Source of the DNA: Candidatus Nitrosopelagicus sp.
GTDB taxonomy: Archaea > Thermoproteota > Nitrososphaeria > Nitrososphaerales > Nitrosopumilaceae
Assembly: GCA_028345965.1 (NCBI GenBank)
Contig: JAOMEP010000007.1
Span: 1 to 53,433, forward strand
Direction of reading: 5' to 3'
Length of the DNA: 53,433 bases
The position numbers and the translations under genes were made by a program. The notes under the pieces are model-generated. The model was given only the letters and a program-made list of their open reading frames with translations, was not told the origin of the DNA and did no database searches. Of this stretch, positions 35,072-42,286 are shown one piece after another. The first letter of the stretch is position 1. Every line of letters begins with the position of its first letter.

Positions 35072-35143
35072 ATGAAAACAAACCAAAATAATGATTCAAC
35101 ATATGATTACTCTGGACTTTTCATTGATGACGAAGAATTCTAG
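35072..35143 (+). CDS. 23-residue acidic microprotein (tentative)
   Basis: The ATG at 35072 opens 23 codons ending in TAG at 35143, giving an acidic, Asn-rich peptide ending IDDEEF. TTATATT about 25-28 bp upstream resembles a TATA box at leaderless spacing. There is no further support such as a known motif, so it may be a chance frame. Confidence 0.3.
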   Translation: MKTNQNNDSTYDYSGLFIDDEEF

Positions 35144-35199
35144 TTCTGAGCCTATCAAGTCAACATCTAGTATTTATTATGCAGAGCCATAAACTGTCC

Positions 35200-35418
35200 A
35201 TGAAGCTTTACTTAGACTTTGATCCTTGTGTTGAATGCAAAGAGATGATGACAGAATTGTCATCTGAAGAGATGCTTTTTGCAGACGATGAGACAAGAGC
35301 AGATGTATCAGCAAAATTCTTGAGACATTTGACATACAATCACAATGAGGTTGTTAAAGCAGTAATGTCAGAAGTAAAAAGTCAACAAAGAAGTCCAGAG
35401 TTTGACCTTTACAAGTAA
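35200..35418 (+). CDS. conserved hypothetical small protein
   Basis: This soluble protein of about 72 residues has a CVEC pair near residue 12 in LDFDPCVECKEMM. The frame is open from an ATG at 35179, but an AT box (GTATTTATT) centred at about 35172 places the transcript start at the second ATG, 35200. The rest of the product is acidic and helical (RADVSAKFLRHLTYNHNEVV). It ends 1 nt before the convergent dus gene. No family is recognised. Confidence 0.6.
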   Translation: MKLYLDFDPCVECKEMMTELSSEEMLFADDETRADVSAKFLRHLTYNHNEVVKAVMSEVKSQQRSPEFDLYK

Positions 35419-36384
35419 TTAGACTGTCACTTTCTGCAATAATAGTTCTTTAAGATCATCTGTAGTTTTTGCAGCACTTAGTCTATTCCGAAGTTGCCCT
35501 CCCCCAACAGTTCCTTTTGTAAATCGGATAGCCTGTTGCTTGATATTTGCAAATCTAATGTTGTATTTTTCTGTTAATTCGAGGTATGTGACAAATGCTT
35601 CTAACCTATCAGTAAGGGAATACTGTTTGTATGTACCATCTTCAAGAAAATCATTAATCTGCTCAAAAATGAATGGGTTGCCCATTGCACCTCTTCCAAC
35701 CATTAAATAATCACATCCAGTATAATCAAGAACTTTTTTAGCAATTTCAGGAGAGGTGATATCGCCATTTCCAACTACAGGAACAGAAACATTTTGTTTT
35801 AATTTTTTAATCATATCCCAGTCTGAATGCCCAGAGTATCCCTGAGAGACAGTTCGTGGATGTAATGTCATTAATTGTATTCCTTCTTGTTCTGCAATTT
35901 TTGAGATTTCTAAGAATAGAGATGTATTTTCTTCAGTGACACCCATTCTCATTTTTAGCGATATTGGTTTTTTCACAGTATTTACTAGTGTTCGAAATAT
36001 TTCTCGAGTTAAATCAGAGTTTTGTAATAATGCACCACCTGCCATTTGTTTTGTAATATGAGGAGCAGGACACCCCATATTGTAATCAATCATGTCAAAG
36101 TGAGGTTCTACAATTTTTGCAGCCTTTTCTAATGCAGTGATATCAGAGCCAAATAATTGAACGGATAACGGACGTTCTTTTTCAGAAAATTCAATAAATT
36201 CAGTAATATTTTTTGATTCAGATTCTAATTGTTCATGTTTAGCAACTATCGCATTTACGCTAGTTAATTCTGTAACAACAAGTCCTGCACCCATCCTTTT
36301 ACACATTATACGTAGTGCAGGATCACTTACGCCAGCCATTGGAGCCAGAAATACCTTACTTGTGAAATGTGGGAGTTGTGACAT
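35419..36384 (-). CDS. dus: tRNA-dihydrouridine synthase
   Basis: This 321-residue FMN enzyme reduces uridines in tRNA D-loops. It starts LAPMAGVSDPALR (FMN barrel entry), has SVQLFGSD, the catalytic Cys in YNMGCPAPHITKQMAGGALL, KMRMGV, HPRTVSQGYSGHSDW, PVVGNGDI and VGRGAMGNPFIF. The length is typical. The ATG at 36384 is about 23 bp from an AT box that also serves the divergent gene at 36437. Confidence 0.94.
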   Translation of the reverse strand: MSQLPHFTSKVFLAPMAGVSDPALRIMCKRMGAGLVVTELTSVNAIVAKHEQLESESKNITEFIEFSEKERPLSVQLFGSDITALEKAAKIVEPHFDMIDYNMGCPAPHITKQMAGGALLQNSDLTREIFRTLVNTVKKPISLKMRMGVTEENTSLFLEISKIAEQEGIQLMTLHPRTVSQGYSGHSDWDMIKKLKQNVSVPVVGNGDITSPEIAKKVLDYTGCDYLMVGRGAMGNPFIFEQINDFLEDGTYKQYSLTDRLEAFVTYLELTEKYNIRFANIKQQAIRFTKGTVGGGQLRNRLSAAKTTDDLKELLLQKVTV

Positions 36385-36402
36385 ATGATGTGTTTTTCAG
36401 AA

Positions 36403-36417
36403 TTATATATTAAATCT
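36403..36417. promoter_or_regulatory. overlapping AT boxes shared by dus and 36437 gene
   Basis: The segment TTATATATTAAATC lies about 23 bp from the dus ATG (minus) and 24-30 bp from the ATG at 36437 (plus). Starts are 53 bp apart, so the promoters overlap. Confidence 0.5.
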
Positions 36418-36436
36418 ACATTTCCTAAATGAAGTT

Positions 36437-36718
36437 ATGTTAGTAGATAAAAGAATTTTAGCAGGAGGCGTATCTATGATTGTCGTTGGAATGGTATTTT
36501 CAGGAATACTAACAGACATGACACCAATTGGCAGAGAAGGAATGACTGAAGAAGAAAAGTACGAGTTTATGGTTAATGAAAGAGAAAATGAAGATTTTAA
36601 AACACTTTCAGGTATTTTGGTTGGTATTGGATTTTTACTAGTTTTGATTAGTTTTGGGGCACGCAGAAAAAGAAAAGGCGGTGCAAAGAAAACAGAAAAG
36701 AAACCGGCAACTAAGTGA
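36437..36718 (+). CDS. small membrane protein with basic tail
   Basis: This 93-residue protein has two hydrophobic helices (ILAGGVSMIVVGMVFSGIL and LSGILVGIGFLLVLISFG), an acidic loop between them (GMTEEEKYEFMVNEREN), and a lysine-rich C-terminus. The loop would face outside and the tail the cytoplasm. It overlaps the convergent mqnE-like gene by 8 nt. No family is recognised. Confidence 0.6.
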   Translation: MLVDKRILAGGVSMIVVGMVFSGILTDMTPIGREGMTEEEKYEFMVNERENEDFKTLSGILVGIGFLLVLISFGARRKRKGGAKKTEKKPATK

Positions 36719-37811
36719 AGGTTTGAAGTGTTTTAAAGAATGTATTTCGTTGAATAGGGGTACGACCAATCTCTTTTGCTAAATTTGCTAATTCCAATAA
36801 TGAAGAGTTGGTAGGTTTCCCCGCTGCACGATAAATTTCCTCAGAAAATGCGGTTCCCACAAGATCATTTCCTCCATGTGATAATGCAACTTGAGCGAGT
36901 TTTGTTCCATAAGCAACCCAGTATACAGAAATATTCTTGAGTGTCTGTGCCAGCATTAGTCTAGATAGTGCAATAATTTTCAGATCATAGATAGAAGAGG
37001 ATTCATGTTCCACCTTGTGTTCCTTTTCAAGTTCAGTATTATCTAGACTGAACTTTAGTGGAATCAAAGTGATAAATCCATTAGTCTTTTTTTGTAACTC
37101 TCTAATCTTAATGAGATGATCAACTATGTGTTCTGGTTTTTCAATATGACCATAAAGCATTGTAACGTTGCTTTTAATTCCAAGATTATGTGCAACTTCG
37201 ATGGTATCAAGCCATTGTTGGCCAGTACACTTTCCTCGAATGATTTTTGTTCTAACATCAGGATGGAATAATTCAGCTCCGCCTCCAGGCATTGAGTCAA
37301 GACCTGCATCTTTTAGTCTAGATAAAATTTCAGTGACAGAGTTTTTTGTTAATTTTGAGAGAAAGAAAATTTCTGCTGCAGTGAATGCCTTAATGGTCAT
37401 ATCAGGATGTTTTTGTTTTATAGCAGACATCATTTGTTCGTAATAGTCAAGTTGTAAATCAGGATGAAATCCTCCTACAATGTGTACTTCAGTTGCACCC
37501 AAATCTTTTGCAGCTGCAACTCTTTTTTCTATTTGATCAGGAGTAAGTGTGTAAGCGTCATCTTCATCACCTTTACGATAAAATGCACACATTTGACAAC
37601 TGGCAGCACACAAATTTGTATAATTCATGTAGTATGAGGCAGCAAATGAAACAGTATCTCCTACAAGTTTTTTTCTTACAATATCAGCTGCTGCACCAAC
37701 GACATGAAGATTATCATCATTTAAGATCTCCATACCATCATCAAATGTTAGTTCTTCACCATTTATGGCATGTTCAATTGCAGTTGAAGTCCCAACCAAC
37801 TCTTCTAACAT
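36711..37811 (-). CDS. MqnE-like radical SAM aminofutalosine synthase
   Basis: This 366-residue radical-SAM protein has the cluster motif CAASCQMCAFYR (CxxxCxxC) preceded by MNYTNLC. HIVGGFHPDLQLDYYEQM, KAFTAAEIFFLSK, GLDSMPGGGAELF and SNVTMLYGHIE are characteristic of the MqnE/MqnC/CofH group and fit MqnE best. MqnE joins SAM and 3-enolpyruvyl-benzoate to make aminofutalosine for menaquinone. CofH (F420 pathway) is the main alternative, since thaumarchaea make F420. It is divergent from a zinc-finger microprotein with a shared AT box. The ATG at 37811 is 26 bp from that box. Confidence 0.82.
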   Translation of the reverse strand: MLEELVGTSTAIEHAINGEELTFDDGMEILNDDNLHVVGAAADIVRKKLVGDTVSFAASYYMNYTNLCAASCQMCAFYRKGDEDDAYTLTPDQIEKRVAAAKDLGATEVHIVGGFHPDLQLDYYEQMMSAIKQKHPDMTIKAFTAAEIFFLSKLTKNSVTEILSRLKDAGLDSMPGGGAELFHPDVRTKIIRGKCTGQQWLDTIEVAHNLGIKSNVTMLYGHIEKPEHIVDHLIKIRELQKKTNGFITLIPLKFSLDNTELEKEHKVEHESSSIYDLKIIALSRLMLAQTLKNISVYWVAYGTKLAQVALSHGGNDLVGTAFSEEIYRAAGKPTNSSLLELANLAKEIGRTPIQRNTFFKTLQTFT

Positions 37812-37832
37812 GTTTCACTTGATAACAGTGAA

Positions 37833-37840
37833 AATATAAA
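37833..37840. promoter_or_regulatory. central TATA box shared by mqnE-like gene and 37863 gene
   Basis: AATATAAA is centred 26 bp from the ATG at 37811 (minus) and 26 bp from the ATG at 37863 (plus). The gap between the two starts holds no other AT box. Confidence 0.6.
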
Positions 37841-37862
37841 ACAATGCAAACCAAGATTTAGT

Positions 37863-38030
37863 ATGGTGTTACCGTTAGTTGACGAGGATAAACCAAAGTG
37901 CTTTTTGTGCCATGATACATTTGATGACTATGATAATCTACGAGAACATCAGGAAACAAAGCATAAGGATTATTTTGAATTTCATGATAAGAAGAGAGGT
38001 CCCGCACCAGGCGATGTTAATATTTTTTAG
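37863..38030 (+). CDS. 55-residue C2H2 zinc-finger protein
   Basis: The ATG at 37863 opens 55 codons ending in TAG at 38030. The product has one classical C2H2-like finger: CFLC, then DTFDDYDNLREH and a second His in ETKH, giving C-x2-C-x12-H-x4-H. A short basic tail follows. It overlaps the 3' end of the convergent TPR gene by 14 nt. Single-finger proteins occur throughout archaea, some as DNA-binding regulators. The TATA box at 37833 supports a leaderless start. Confidence 0.7.
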   Translation: MVLPLVDEDKPKCFLCHDTFDDYDNLREHQETKHKDYFEFHDKKRGPAPGDVNIF

Positions 38031-38505
38031 ATTTTTGTGATTTTAGTAGTTCTAACGCCTTTTGTTTGCCCATATTTGCTAAATCATAGTCCTTGTCAAT
38101 TGTAAGCGCCTTTTTGAAGCAAACCAGAGCAGAATCGAGCTCACCCATCTCACCCAAAGACATACCCTTGCATGCAAGCGCCATTGCGAAACGAGGTTTG
38201 ATTTTTAATGCAGAATCATAACACTCTATGGCATCTAAAAATTTAGATTTGGCATGAAGCAATGTTCCTTTTCCAATTAACGCATCCAAATTTTTTGAAT
38301 CTTCCTTTAAAGCAGAATTATAAGTCTGAAAAGATTGTGAATTTTTTCCCATTCGTTGTAATGTAGCAGCCTTGTCTAATAATGCAGGGATATTTTTTGG
38401 ATCAGAATGAAGAACTTTATCATAAAGAAGAATGGCTTCGTCATATTCCTGATCTTCAGCAAGATCGGATGCTTGTTCCAACATTTTTTGGAATTTGTTT
38501 TCCAC
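38017..38505 (-). CDS. TPR-repeat protein
   Basis: This 162-residue protein has about four tetratricopeptide repeats, visible as AILLYDKVLHSDPKNIPALLDKA, the FQTYNSALKEDSKNLDALIGKG unit, the AIECYDSALKIKPRFAMALACKG unit and the ALVCFKKALTIDKDYDLANMG unit. It is cytosolic with a lysine-rich tail. Such proteins act as protein-protein scaffolds; the partner is unknown. It overlaps a zinc-finger gene at its 3' end. Confidence 0.85.
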   Translation of the reverse strand: MENKFQKMLEQASDLAEDQEYDEAILLYDKVLHSDPKNIPALLDKAATLQRMGKNSQSFQTYNSALKEDSKNLDALIGKGTLLHAKSKFLDAIECYDSALKIKPRFAMALACKGMSLGEMGELDSALVCFKKALTIDKDYDLANMGKQKALELLKSQKSKKY

Positions 38506-38534
38506 TGATTAGAATAATATTTCCTAGATAATAT

Positions 38535-39248
38535 TTATTTTCGTTTAATTTTTCGATATATTGAAAAACCAATTAGGGCGAATATACCAGATATAATTCC
38601 AACAAATATTACAAGAGGTGTAAAGTCTTCAGAGAAATATCTTGATTCAAGCCATGCGTTTGGCAATACGGTTACAAAATCATTTCCAGAGAAATCCTCC
38701 ACATATCCTATAGCAAGCGCCAGTTTTCCAGAGGAACCTGTTTTATCAAATACTGCCATGTAGTATGTACCAGGTGCTTCTATCTCAAGATCAATTTCTT
38801 GACGTTCCCAATATGTGATTTGACCAAAGGGTTCATAGAATTCTGTTGAAGGTATAGAACCATTATAATCAAAAACATATGCATCGTAACCTTCTGGAAT
38901 AGGATAATTGAAATTTTTGTCAGTATCTAGTACCTTTAGCTCATCCACCAGGTCAAGAAATGTTGAAGGTCCTATCAATACAAGCGAAGGAGTGAATTTT
39001 TCTAAATTATCTAGCTTTGGAATAACAATACTACTGAAAAGTCTGTCATCTTTTTCTGCATCAAATTTGTAAAACAATGCGTTGCCTTCCAATTCTTCGT
39101 ACATTGCCCAAGAAATAACAGGATCTGGAATTTCCAATGCAGATTCATAATCTGTATTCGTTCCATCTGTAGGAATTAATTTATGACCAAATGCAGATGC
39201 AGGAAGCATCAACAAACAAAACAATCCAATAAAGATAATTTTCTGCAT
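38535..39248 (-). CDS. exported protein anchored by C-terminal helix, unknown
   Basis: This 237-residue protein has an N-terminal signal peptide (IIFIGLFCLLMLPASAFG), an extracytoplasmic domain of about 185 residues rich in beta-like segments (FSSIVIPKLDNL, GTYYMAVFDKTGSSGKLALAIGYVEDF), a C-terminal helix (PLVIFVGIISGIFALIGFSIY) and a basic tail (RKIKRK). The architecture suggests a surface protein with a cytoplasmic stop-transfer tail, not a PEFG-sorted one. The HKLIPTDGTN region may bind a ligand or metal. No family is recognised. Confidence 0.65.
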   Translation of the reverse strand: MQKIIFIGLFCLLMLPASAFGHKLIPTDGTNTDYESALEIPDPVISWAMYEELEGNALFYKFDAEKDDRLFSSIVIPKLDNLEKFTPSLVLIGPSTFLDLVDELKVLDTDKNFNYPIPEGYDAYVFDYNGSIPSTEFYEPFGQITYWERQEIDLEIEAPGTYYMAVFDKTGSSGKLALAIGYVEDFSGNDFVTVLPNAWLESRYFSEDFTPLVIFVGIISGIFALIGFSIYRKIKRK

Positions 39249-39323
39249 GATTACCTATCAATGTTTGAAGATTTAACGCATGAATGCTAATTTCACATAG
39301 TAGACAAATCTAGGCATGAATAC

Positions 39324-39332
39324 TAGTGCTAA
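39324..39332. promoter_or_regulatory. TAGTGCTAA site upstream of 39383 gene
   Basis: This exact copy of the nonamer lies about 20 bp upstream of the TATA box of the 39383 gene and 76 bp upstream of the divergent gene at 39248. Confidence 0.45.
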
Positions 39333-39333
39333 C

Positions 39334-39360
39334 ACGTAATTTTTTTACGTTTGTTAAATA
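39334..39360 (+). promoter_or_regulatory. inverted repeat and TATA box of 39383 gene
   Basis: GTTAAATA (39353-39360) is centred about 26 bp before the ATG at 39383. Directly upstream is ACGTAA-N5-TTACGT (39334-39350), a perfect 6-bp inverted repeat in the BRE-proximal position, a possible operator. Confidence 0.45.
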
Positions 39361-39382
39361 CACGGTTTCGGGAGTAATCTCC

Positions 39383-39715
39383 ATGGAGCTAAAACTGCCA
39401 TTCAAATTAAAAATAAAATATCTAAATGCAACCGGAGATAGTTTTCAAGGTAAAGCTGTATTTCACGAAAAAGAGCATCCTATCAAAATTCATGCAGAAA
39501 ATAATGAAAAGATTATCAAAGTTCCATTCTCAGTAATGGGAGTTACTGACGATGAAATACTAGCGAGAGTGTCAGGACCATCAGGAGTATACGTAGAAGA
39601 CCGCATAAAATTCAAAGGACAATCAAAATGGGTAGAAATAGACTCAGACATAATATTTTTTGAAATTGCAAACAGTCAACACAAGTTTGATACTATGGAA
39701 ATATTTGTTAAATAG
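39383..39715 (+). CDS. hypothetical protein, beta-rich
   Basis: This soluble protein of about 110 residues has an alternating polar/hydrophobic pattern (MELKLPFKLKIKYL; KGKAVFHEKEHPIKI-type strand; IIKVPFSVMGVTDDEILARVSG) consistent with a beta sandwich. The frame is open from 39326, but the TATA box at 39353 makes the ATG at 39383 the start. It ends 1 nt from the convergent oxygenase gene. No family is recognised. Confidence 0.55.
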   Translation: MELKLPFKLKIKYLNATGDSFQGKAVFHEKEHPIKIHAENNEKIIKVPFSVMGVTDDEILARVSGPSGVYVEDRIKFKGQSKWVEIDSDIIFFEIANSQHKFDTMEIFVK

Positions 39716-40462
39716 TTAGGTCCAAGAATAAAAACAATTTTCGGTTGATTCTCCAAAAAAGAAAGTCAACGTTATGCGAGATTTTAATCCAGATATAGAT
39801 TCAATTTGATGATAAAATTTTGGATTTAAAATAACCATATTTCCAACGATAGGTTTTATTTTTGTTTGATAAACACCTCTAATCAAATCTGAAGAATAGC
39901 CAAATTCTGGTTCTCTCATCATTTCATCTTTTTTAGACCACATTTTATGAAAAATTGTTAGTTCTCCACCCACATCAGGAGATTGAAGATAAAGAATTGC
40001 AGATAATTGATTTTTGAATCGACTTACATTGTATTCACTCATCTCAAAATTAGAATTATCACGATGCAGGTGTACAGAATCTCCACTTTCATGTATTCGG
40101 ATTACAGCATCAGAGTAAACATTGCCATTTTCAGTTGTAGTGTATATTTTTTTTCCAAATAATTTTGATATTTTTTGTTGCATGAAGGTTAAAGGTGAAA
40201 TATTTTCGGAGAATAAATTTTTTAAAATTTCATTTGATTTTTTTGATTTTGAAAAGTATCTTTGCTTTTCATATATATGCGAACTTAGAGATGTACCAAA
40301 TTTTGTTGAAGAGTCATTTCTTTGAGACATATTCAAAATTTTACGAGATATAGAAATACAATCAGATTTTGATAAAACCTTTGGAATAATTAAAGCAGGA
40401 ATTTTTCCAGTAATCAAATCATCGTACGATGATGTTTCATCTAAAATTTGTGGAGCCCACAT
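39716..40462 (-). CDS. 2-oxoglutarate/Fe(II)-dependent oxygenase (prolyl-4-hydroxylase type)
   Basis: This 248-residue protein has a double-stranded beta-helix core. The iron ligands are seen as HLHRDNSN (HxD) and the distal His in PKFYHQIESISG, with the 2-oxoglutarate-binding Arg in SRITLTFFFG. LSAILYLQSPDVGGELTIFH is characteristic of P4H-like enzymes. The substrate is probably a protein side chain, not determined. The ATG at 40462 overlaps the upstream stop as TGATG, so it is coupled to the small 40462-40749 gene; an in-frame start at 40498 would overlap further. Confidence 0.82.
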   Translation of the reverse strand: MWAPQILDETSSYDDLITGKIPALIIPKVLSKSDCISISRKILNMSQRNDSSTKFGTSLSSHIYEKQRYFSKSKKSNEILKNLFSENISPLTFMQQKISKLFGKKIYTTTENGNVYSDAVIRIHESGDSVHLHRDNSNFEMSEYNVSRFKNQLSAILYLQSPDVGGELTIFHKMWSKKDEMMREPEFGYSSDLIRGVYQTKIKPIVGNMVILNPKFYHQIESISGLKSRITLTFFFGESTENCFYSWT

Positions 40463-40749
40463 CAGTATCCGCCAGCGCCCGAATGCGAGACTGTACATAC
40501 GAGTTTATTCTCAGAATTCCTGCCTGAAATTTCACATTTTACAAATTTATTATTGAGACTTTCTTCAATTTGAGTGATATTTCTAGAGTTTTCATCTACA
40601 GGAATACTTGGAATATCAATTTCAGTGAATTGAATTTGTTCCACATCTTGATAGCTATCCTGATTAGTATCCTTTTGATGTGAAACATTCATCTCAAACG
40701 AATTTGTTGTAATAATTTTTGTTACAGTTCCCCAAATTATATCAGACAT
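40462..40749 (-). CDS. small protein coupled to oxygenase, C-terminal SGAGGY tail
   Basis: This 95-residue protein begins MSDIIWGTVTKIITTNSF, resembling the start of staphylococcal-nuclease-like OB folds, followed by an acidic middle and KFVKCEISGR-NSENKLVCTV. It ends in a flexible SHSGAGGY tail. Catalytic nuclease residues are not evident. Its stop overlaps the ATG of the 2-oxoglutarate oxygenase. It may be a substrate or accessory of that enzyme; this is inference. Confidence 0.6.
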   Translation of the reverse strand: MSDIIWGTVTKIITTNSFEMNVSHQKDTNQDSYQDVEQIQFTEIDIPSIPVDENSRNITQIEESLNNKFVKCEISGRNSENKLVCTVSHSGAGGY

Positions 40750-40775
40750 TTTTTATCATAAGAAAAAGAAAGATG

Positions 40776-41744
40776 TTATGGTACAACAATAAGATTCAAC
40801 GGAAGATCTAATTTACCAAATGGTTCTGCAATGCGCAAATAGTAATCTTTGCCTGAATCATATTCAAAGTTCTCATAACTACCATAACCTATTGCAGGTC
40901 CCCATAAGATATTAACAAATTTGGCTTGTCCTGGTTTTAGTACGACATTACCAGATGTAAAGTCAGAACCAGAGTTTACCCATTTTTTTCCTCCATCCCA
41001 TACGGTGTAGTTGCATATTGATGGGCTAGTGCACATTAGTGTCTCATTTGAGGAACCAGTGTTTTGAACCATCATTTGTAGGTTTAAGAGAGGTTGGCCT
41101 GTTGCAGTGTATGCGATGTTATTGTATTGTTTAACACCCTTTCTAGTTTCTTCTTGCCAATCTGCTACATAATAATATGCAACATTACCAAGTTGGAATT
41201 TTTCACCGCTGCTCTGGTATGTTTTTAATTTGTATTCATCTTTAATTACTTTCTCACATTCGCGGATTTCTCTTTTGTTTTCACCGCCTTGACATTTGGC
41301 TAACATTTCATCAAGATCTGCATTGCCAGATGATTGTGATGTAGTAGTTTCTTTAGGAGTGGATTGATATTGTGATTTTGATGCACCGTCATCACTTACA
41401 GCGCTTGCGCTAACTTGCATGATACCCATCTTAATCAAATATTGAAGTGCGTTGACAAACTCATTTTCAGTTAGTGTACCATCTGCCCACCATCCTGCGT
41501 TATTCTTTACCCAAGCTGGAATAGTATCAGAGGCGCCTGAACTTCTGGTAGTTGATGGAACATTGATTATTCCATTTTCAATCATATATTGAACACCAGA
41601 AACAAATGCAGCGTCGTCAATTTGGCCTTCTGCCCACCATCCTGCATTATTTTTTACCCAATCAGGGACATTAGCAGCATCAACACTGCCAACCATAGAG
41701 GTCAGTAGTAAAACGCCTGCAATTCCCGCGAGTATTGCTTTCAT
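40776..41744 (-). CDS. secreted protein with two WVKNNAGWW repeats
   Basis: The start at 41744 (MKAILAGIAGVLLL) gives a clean signal peptide ending SVDAA; the open frame to 41777 adds an unlikely extension. Two repeats of about 40-60 residues follow: PDWVKNNAGWWAEGQIDD and PAWVKNNAGWWADGTLTE, each continuing into a VQYMIENGI-like segment. A Ser/Thr linker and a C-terminal domain with a beta-rich pattern (VLKPGQAKFVNILWGP) come next. This repeat is widespread in exported thaumarchaeal proteins, but its role is unknown. An AAGTGCTAA site and a TTATATAT box lie upstream. Confidence 0.82.
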   Translation of the reverse strand: MKAILAGIAGVLLLTSMVGSVDAANVPDWVKNNAGWWAEGQIDDAAFVSGVQYMIENGIINVPSTTRSSGASDTIPAWVKNNAGWWADGTLTENEFVNALQYLIKMGIMQVSASAVSDDGASKSQYQSTPKETTTSQSSGNADLDEMLAKCQGGENKREIRECEKVIKDEYKLKTYQSSGEKFQLGNVAYYYVADWQEETRKGVKQYNNIAYTATGQPLLNLQMMVQNTGSSNETLMCTSPSICNYTVWDGGKKWVNSGSDFTSGNVVLKPGQAKFVNILWGPAIGYGSYENFEYDSGKDYYLRIAEPFGKLDLPLNLIVVP

Positions 41745-41775
41745 TAAACATTGGACGCAATTACAATATATAAGC

Positions 41776-41803
41776 AAGTGCTAATTGGTCGACTAGTGCC
41801 TAA
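41776..41803. promoter_or_regulatory. AAGTGCTAA and TAGTGCCTAA sites in tandem
   Basis: Two variant copies of the recurrent nonamer lie 18 bp apart. The first is one mismatch from consensus (41776-41784) and the second has one insertion (41794-41803). They sit immediately upstream of the minus-strand TTATATAT box of the 41744 gene. Confidence 0.4.
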
Positions 41804-41848
41804 CATCACCATCTTTAGACTTTAATTCAATAAATTATCAAAAAAGAT

Positions 41849-42286
41849 ATGCCAAAATTTTCATTTACAAAATTAGTTGACATTGATAGAGACGTATTCT
41901 TTGCAATCAGTACAGATTATGAAAAGTTTACAAAAATTCTTCCAGAATATTTTCTAGAACTAAAAATTATTGAAAAAAAGGACAATACTACGATAATTTT
42001 TGAGACATTAAGATTCCTAGGAAAAACGGTTAACGTTACTACAGAGCATGTTGTAGAAAAACCAGATAGACATATTGTCAAAATGCTGGATGGACAAGCA
42101 AAAGGTACAGTCTTTGATGAAACATATGAAAAAGTTGGAGAACAGACAAAGGTTACAATCGAAGTTAATTTTGTACTATCGGGTGGACTCAAAATTTTGG
42201 GAATGTTTGCTAAAAGTAAGATTGAAAGTAGTATGAAAACGGTCTTAGACGAATTTGCAAATTATGCAAAAGATCACTCAAAGTGA
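41849..42286 (+). CDS. SRPBCC-superfamily (START/polyketide cyclase-like) protein
   Basis: This 145-residue protein has the helix-grip pattern: an N-terminal strand, VFFAISTDYEKFTKILPEYF, a central series of beta strands (TTIIFETLRFLGKTVNVTTEH, KVTIEVNFVL) and a long C-terminal helix (IESSMKTVLDEFANYAKDH). Members bind lipids, sterols or quinones; ubiquinone-binding COQ10-like proteins have this fold. Here it could bind menaquinone or an isoprenoid, but this is not shown. It overlaps the convergent FAD enzyme gene by 9 nt. Confidence 0.72.
   Translation: MPKFSFTKLVDIDRDVFFAISTDYEKFTKILPEYFLELKIIEKKDNTTIIFETLRFLGKTVNVTTEHVVEKPDRHIVKMLDGQAKGTVFDETYEKVGEQTKVTIEVNFVLSGGLKILGMFAKSKIESSMKTVLDEFANYAKDHSK

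Noticed and set aside
39326-39383. N-terminal extension of the 39383 gene
   Set aside because: The extension overlaps the TAGTGCTAA motif, the inverted repeat and the TATA box, so it cannot be translated from that promoter.
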